Source: Sialis fuliginosa
Taxonomy: Eukaryota; Arthropoda; Insecta; Megaloptera; Sialidae
Direction: 5' to 3'
NCBI GenBank assembly: GCA_961205875.1
Contig: OY540818.1
Coordinates: forward strand, 17,396,761-17,460,760
DNA: 64,000 bases
Positions 60,861 through 64,000 of this stretch are shown here, piece by piece. Position 1 is the stretch's first letter. Every line of letters starts with the position of its first letter. Position numbers and translations under genes: made by a program. The notes below the pieces were generated by a model that ran no database searches, was not told the DNA's origin, and saw only the letters and a program-made list of their open reading frames with translations.

Positions 60861-61780
60861 TATAAGATACACAATAAATAATTCAATAAATTTTATGATA
60901 ATATAAGCCATAAATATTTAATTTTCCTTTATTTCGACATATTCGTCTGATTCATTCCACTATTGTTATTATGTCATCACAAACAGTATAAGTCATATCA
61001 AGAAAACTAAATAACCTATTCCCTTGGCATGGTTCTTTACTAGGTATAGGTGTTAACGCACTTTTGGATGGGCTGCCCTTGCCAATTAACTAATTTAGAA
61101 GTGCGTACATACATTTTTTACATTTGACCTCTCTTAACTTTCGTAATAAAATATGGTTGCATATTGTAGGTGAAGATATTATTTCATAGATAAAAATTGT
61201 TGTTCTAGTTTATGAAATTATATACAGTAATATCTCGTATAAAATCGCGTATAAAAAATCCCTTCAAAAGATATCGCTTACATTGAAGATATAGGGATAC
61301 ATTTAATAATTTTTTTAAACCGTGATAAATCAAATCAATCAATTAAATAACCCGAAAATGGCGTAAATTTTTTCTGAAAATTTATGAAAATAAGAATGAT
61401 AAAAAAAACACAGAAAATTAGTTTGAAAATTTGAAAGAAATTGATGTAAAACTTAAAATAATATATATTTGTGTATCTAGGGTGTAAAATGATAGTTTTT
61501 CGCACGAATGTGAATCACACGAGTTTGTTTTTTAATTTGAGATGATAGATTGTTTGTCTCACAAAAAAAAATAAAATGTTATTAATAATAAATAATTTTT
61601 AAATTAAATACCAATTAAGAAGTAATTACAAGTAAGTCAAGATTAACATTTCATAAAAAATGACAGCAGGAATGCCAACCTTGAAACTACTAATACATAT
61701 TGTATCAATTTTTCTCAAGGCTGGTATCATGGGGATATTTTTATTCAAACAAATAAGATCAGGTGCAAAATTTTTGATTT
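60861..61780. other. Intergenic AT-rich DNA
   Basis: No gene or element recognised. Confidence 0.4.
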
Positions 61781-61787
61781 ATTGATT

Positions 61788-62315
61788 GTACTGGCACCAG
61801 TCTTGGATACGACCCCAGTAATGGCTATTTTTTATTTTATTGTACTGAATAAGAAATATTTGTTGATATCTGATTATTACCATTTCTGAATATTAATCTA
61901 TATACATTTAACTGTCTGACAGCGTGATTTGACGACAATCGGCCAATAGGTGTCAAAATGGTGGACATTTAAACTAATTATTAGTATAATTTAAATTAAT
62001 TATTATATTATCACAGCAACTGCTTCACATTGTTTCAAATTTGACGATTCATTTGTGTCGTAGTACTTATCATTTCAAGTGTCCATCACTGCGTGCTCAT
62101 TACAGGTTTTACTTTATCCATTACTTGAGAAAAAACATAAACAAAATAAAAGACTATAATTTAAAAAAACAAACTATATTTGCGGACTTTGGTAATTAAA
62201 TTGATTAAATAAAGAGTTACTTGTTTTATTAGTAACATGAGTTCATGAGAATTACAAAAAAGCCTGTCAATCGTAAACCTTTCTCTTATAGCGGCCATAA
62301 CTGGTTCCAGTACCT
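61788..62315 (-). mobile_element. Family A MITE, full length, reversed (copy 14)
   Basis: GTACTGGCACCAGTCTTGGA to CATAACTGGTTCCAGTACCT, all blocks in reverse order. It is about 530 bp and one of the most intact copies. Confidence 0.87.
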
Positions 62316-62319
62316 TATT

Positions 62320-63590
62320 TGTTTATAAACTAGTTTATTAGGTGTCTAAGTACTTAACGTACTAAAATTAAAACATTCAAATACAAAAGTATGTCCTAAT
62401 AATAGAAATGAGAATTGATAGAAGAAATGTTGATTTTCATATCTAATACTAAATAATTTACATATTTAACCACAAAAATAACGGAAATAGTATTTTTATA
62501 TAATTAGCATTAACCATGAAATTATGTGTAAGTTTTGTCTATACGTCAGAGATTACCAGGAAAATATTTTTTAACTCGTTCAATTTCATAGAATCAAGGT
62601 TTATCAACTTCTAAACATATTTCACCTTTATCTAATATTTTTTATTAGAATTAATTATTTGTAATAATAATAAAAGTGCTAATTGATTAAGGAAATCCTT
62701 AAATAAAATTTAAATAATTGATTTAACTTTGATAAATAAGTATACCTATTTCTAACTTCCTCAACAAAAAATTAATTATAATATGGGTGTTATGAAAATA
62801 TTTAATAAATAAAAATACAAATTAAATTTAAATTAATTATTTTGTAAACAAAGAAAAAAATAAATATAGATTTAGTTTCTTTCAGAAAAGACAAACAATG
62901 GTGTCAAATATTTAAAATACTGATTCACAAAAATATTTCTAATTTCGATTTTGTATTATATTATAAAAAAAGAATTATTAATTAAAATGATTAGTTAAAT
63001 AGAACAATATTTTAAAGAAATCAATGGAAAATTAAAACCAATTCATACATATGTGGCTTCGGACCGCATATAAGAGCGTCACTGGCCAGCCCTGGTATAA
63101 AATAATACTAAAAATTTGCGTAAAAACGACGGTTACAAAAGTGATCATTTGTATGTACATACTGTACATAGTATACAAGTAGGTACATTAAGATATAAAC
63201 AAATACTAGTTTACTCACGTGGCAAATAAATATTTATGTAAATTTGTTCTTTGAAATCATCCGTGATTCATCTGAGTTTTTCAATTACAATTCATAATTC
63301 ATATACACATATTATCCTCTGACGAATTTTTTACATACATTTAATTGTCAGCGTTGATGAGTGTATTTTTTTTATTATTATACACGTGACTAACACGTGT
63401 TAAATCATTTTTCCTAAATTTAAATATATGATTAATATATATCCTCTCTTAGTTTCTTATTCTTACACATTACTTTATTGTAAAAAATTATTATAATAAT
63501 AATTCGCGTCTAATGTATATAATATGTATGTATATTTTAAACTCTATGGTTTTTTATAGTATTATTCCACTATAAGATAAGATACATTAA
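62320..63590. other. Intergenic AT-rich DNA
   Basis: No gene recognised. A strong donor-like GTGAGT on the - strand at 63214-63219 follows an untranslatable stretch and could end a distant 5' UTR exon, but nothing confirms it. Confidence 0.35.
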
Positions 63591-63591
63591 A

Positions 63592-64000
63592 AACTCATGT
63601 TACTAATAAAACAACTAACTCTTTATTTAATCAATTTAATTACCAAAAGTCCCTAAATATTGTTTGATTTTTAAATTATAGCCATTTTATTTTGTTTATG
63701 TTTTTTCTCCAGTAATGAATAAAGTAAAACCAGTATGAGACACTTGCTAATGATTACAAAATGATAAGTACTACGTCACAAAAGATATAAAAGAAATAAT
63801 CGTCGAATTTGAAACAATGTAAAGCAGTTGCTATGATAATATAATAATTAATAAATAAATTATACTAATAATTAGTTTAAATGTCCACCATTTTGACACC
63901 TATTGGGCGATTGTCATCAAATCACGCTGTAAGACAGTTAAATGTGTATAGATTAATATTCAAAAATGGTAGTAATCAAATATTTCTAACTCAGTACATT
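63592..64000 (+). mobile_element. Family A MITE, 5' truncated, running off the window (copy 15)
   Basis: Starts at AACTCATGTTACTAATAAAA and is collinear with copy 7 to CTCAGTACATT at the window edge. Confidence 0.82.

Noticed and set aside
63214-63300. A possible CD36 first exon ending at a GTGAGT donor
   Set aside because: The frame that would join 17855 has an in-frame stop and no ATG; only a 5' UTR role is possible and no other evidence supports it.
1-64000. tRNA, rRNA or other RNA genes
   Set aside because: No cloverleaf with conserved box A/B motifs and no rRNA-like sequence was seen on either strand by eye.

Overview
This is a strongly AT-rich, gene-poor stretch of an animal nuclear genome, almost certainly an insect. 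Genes are split by GT-AG introns. Most of the DNA is transposon debris: miniature inverted-repeat elements (MITEs), LINE-like tails, poly-G/C runs at element ends, and one long satellite array. Short runs of the arthropod telomere motif (TTAGG)n occur. I could not settle the order from the sequence; hemipteran, lepidopteran and beetle genomes all carry repeats of this style.

Only two protein genes are well supported, and they converge tail to tail. On the + strand (9882-10355) a two-exon gene encodes a 138-residue histone-fold protein that looks like CHRAC1 / Drosophila CHRAC-16. On the - strand (17855 down to 12293) eight coding exons encode a CD36 / scavenger receptor class B protein of about 492 residues with two membrane anchors. 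Its 5' untranslated or first short coding exon lies upstream and is unassigned. A third, weak candidate is an orphan terminal exon at 45566-45709.

Region by region: 1-9.8 kb holds a 145-151 bp tandem repeat, a GC-rich island, an 863 bp fold-back element (2655-3517), a hAT-type MITE (4505-4869), a mariner-like remnant and a small inverted-repeat element. 9.8-17.9 kb holds the two genes plus a MITE carrying telomere-like repeats and a 740 bp palindromic element in a CD36 intron. 17.9-48.9 kb has no recognised gene but contains dozens of mobile fragments, including three hAT-type MITEs with 8 bp target duplications, a nested Harbinger-type / palindrome-module pair (28791-30191), a 130 bp piggyBac-like MITE and many copies of one recurrent MITE (family A). 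48.9-56.1 kb is a tandem array of about 39 units of about 183 bp, with a 13-unit higher-order repeat, bounded on both sides by TTAA and by an inverted 17 bp motif. 56.1-64 kb returns to family A copies, a 670 bp mariner-type fold-back element and a decayed Tigger/pogo transposon.

The main observations are the structure and boundaries of the satellite array, the recurrent family A elements (15 copies or parts in 64 kb), the palindromic family B elements (one fused to a family A end only about 25 bp from a CD36 splice acceptor), and a hAT-type insertion whose empty site is preserved in a neighbouring duplicate.
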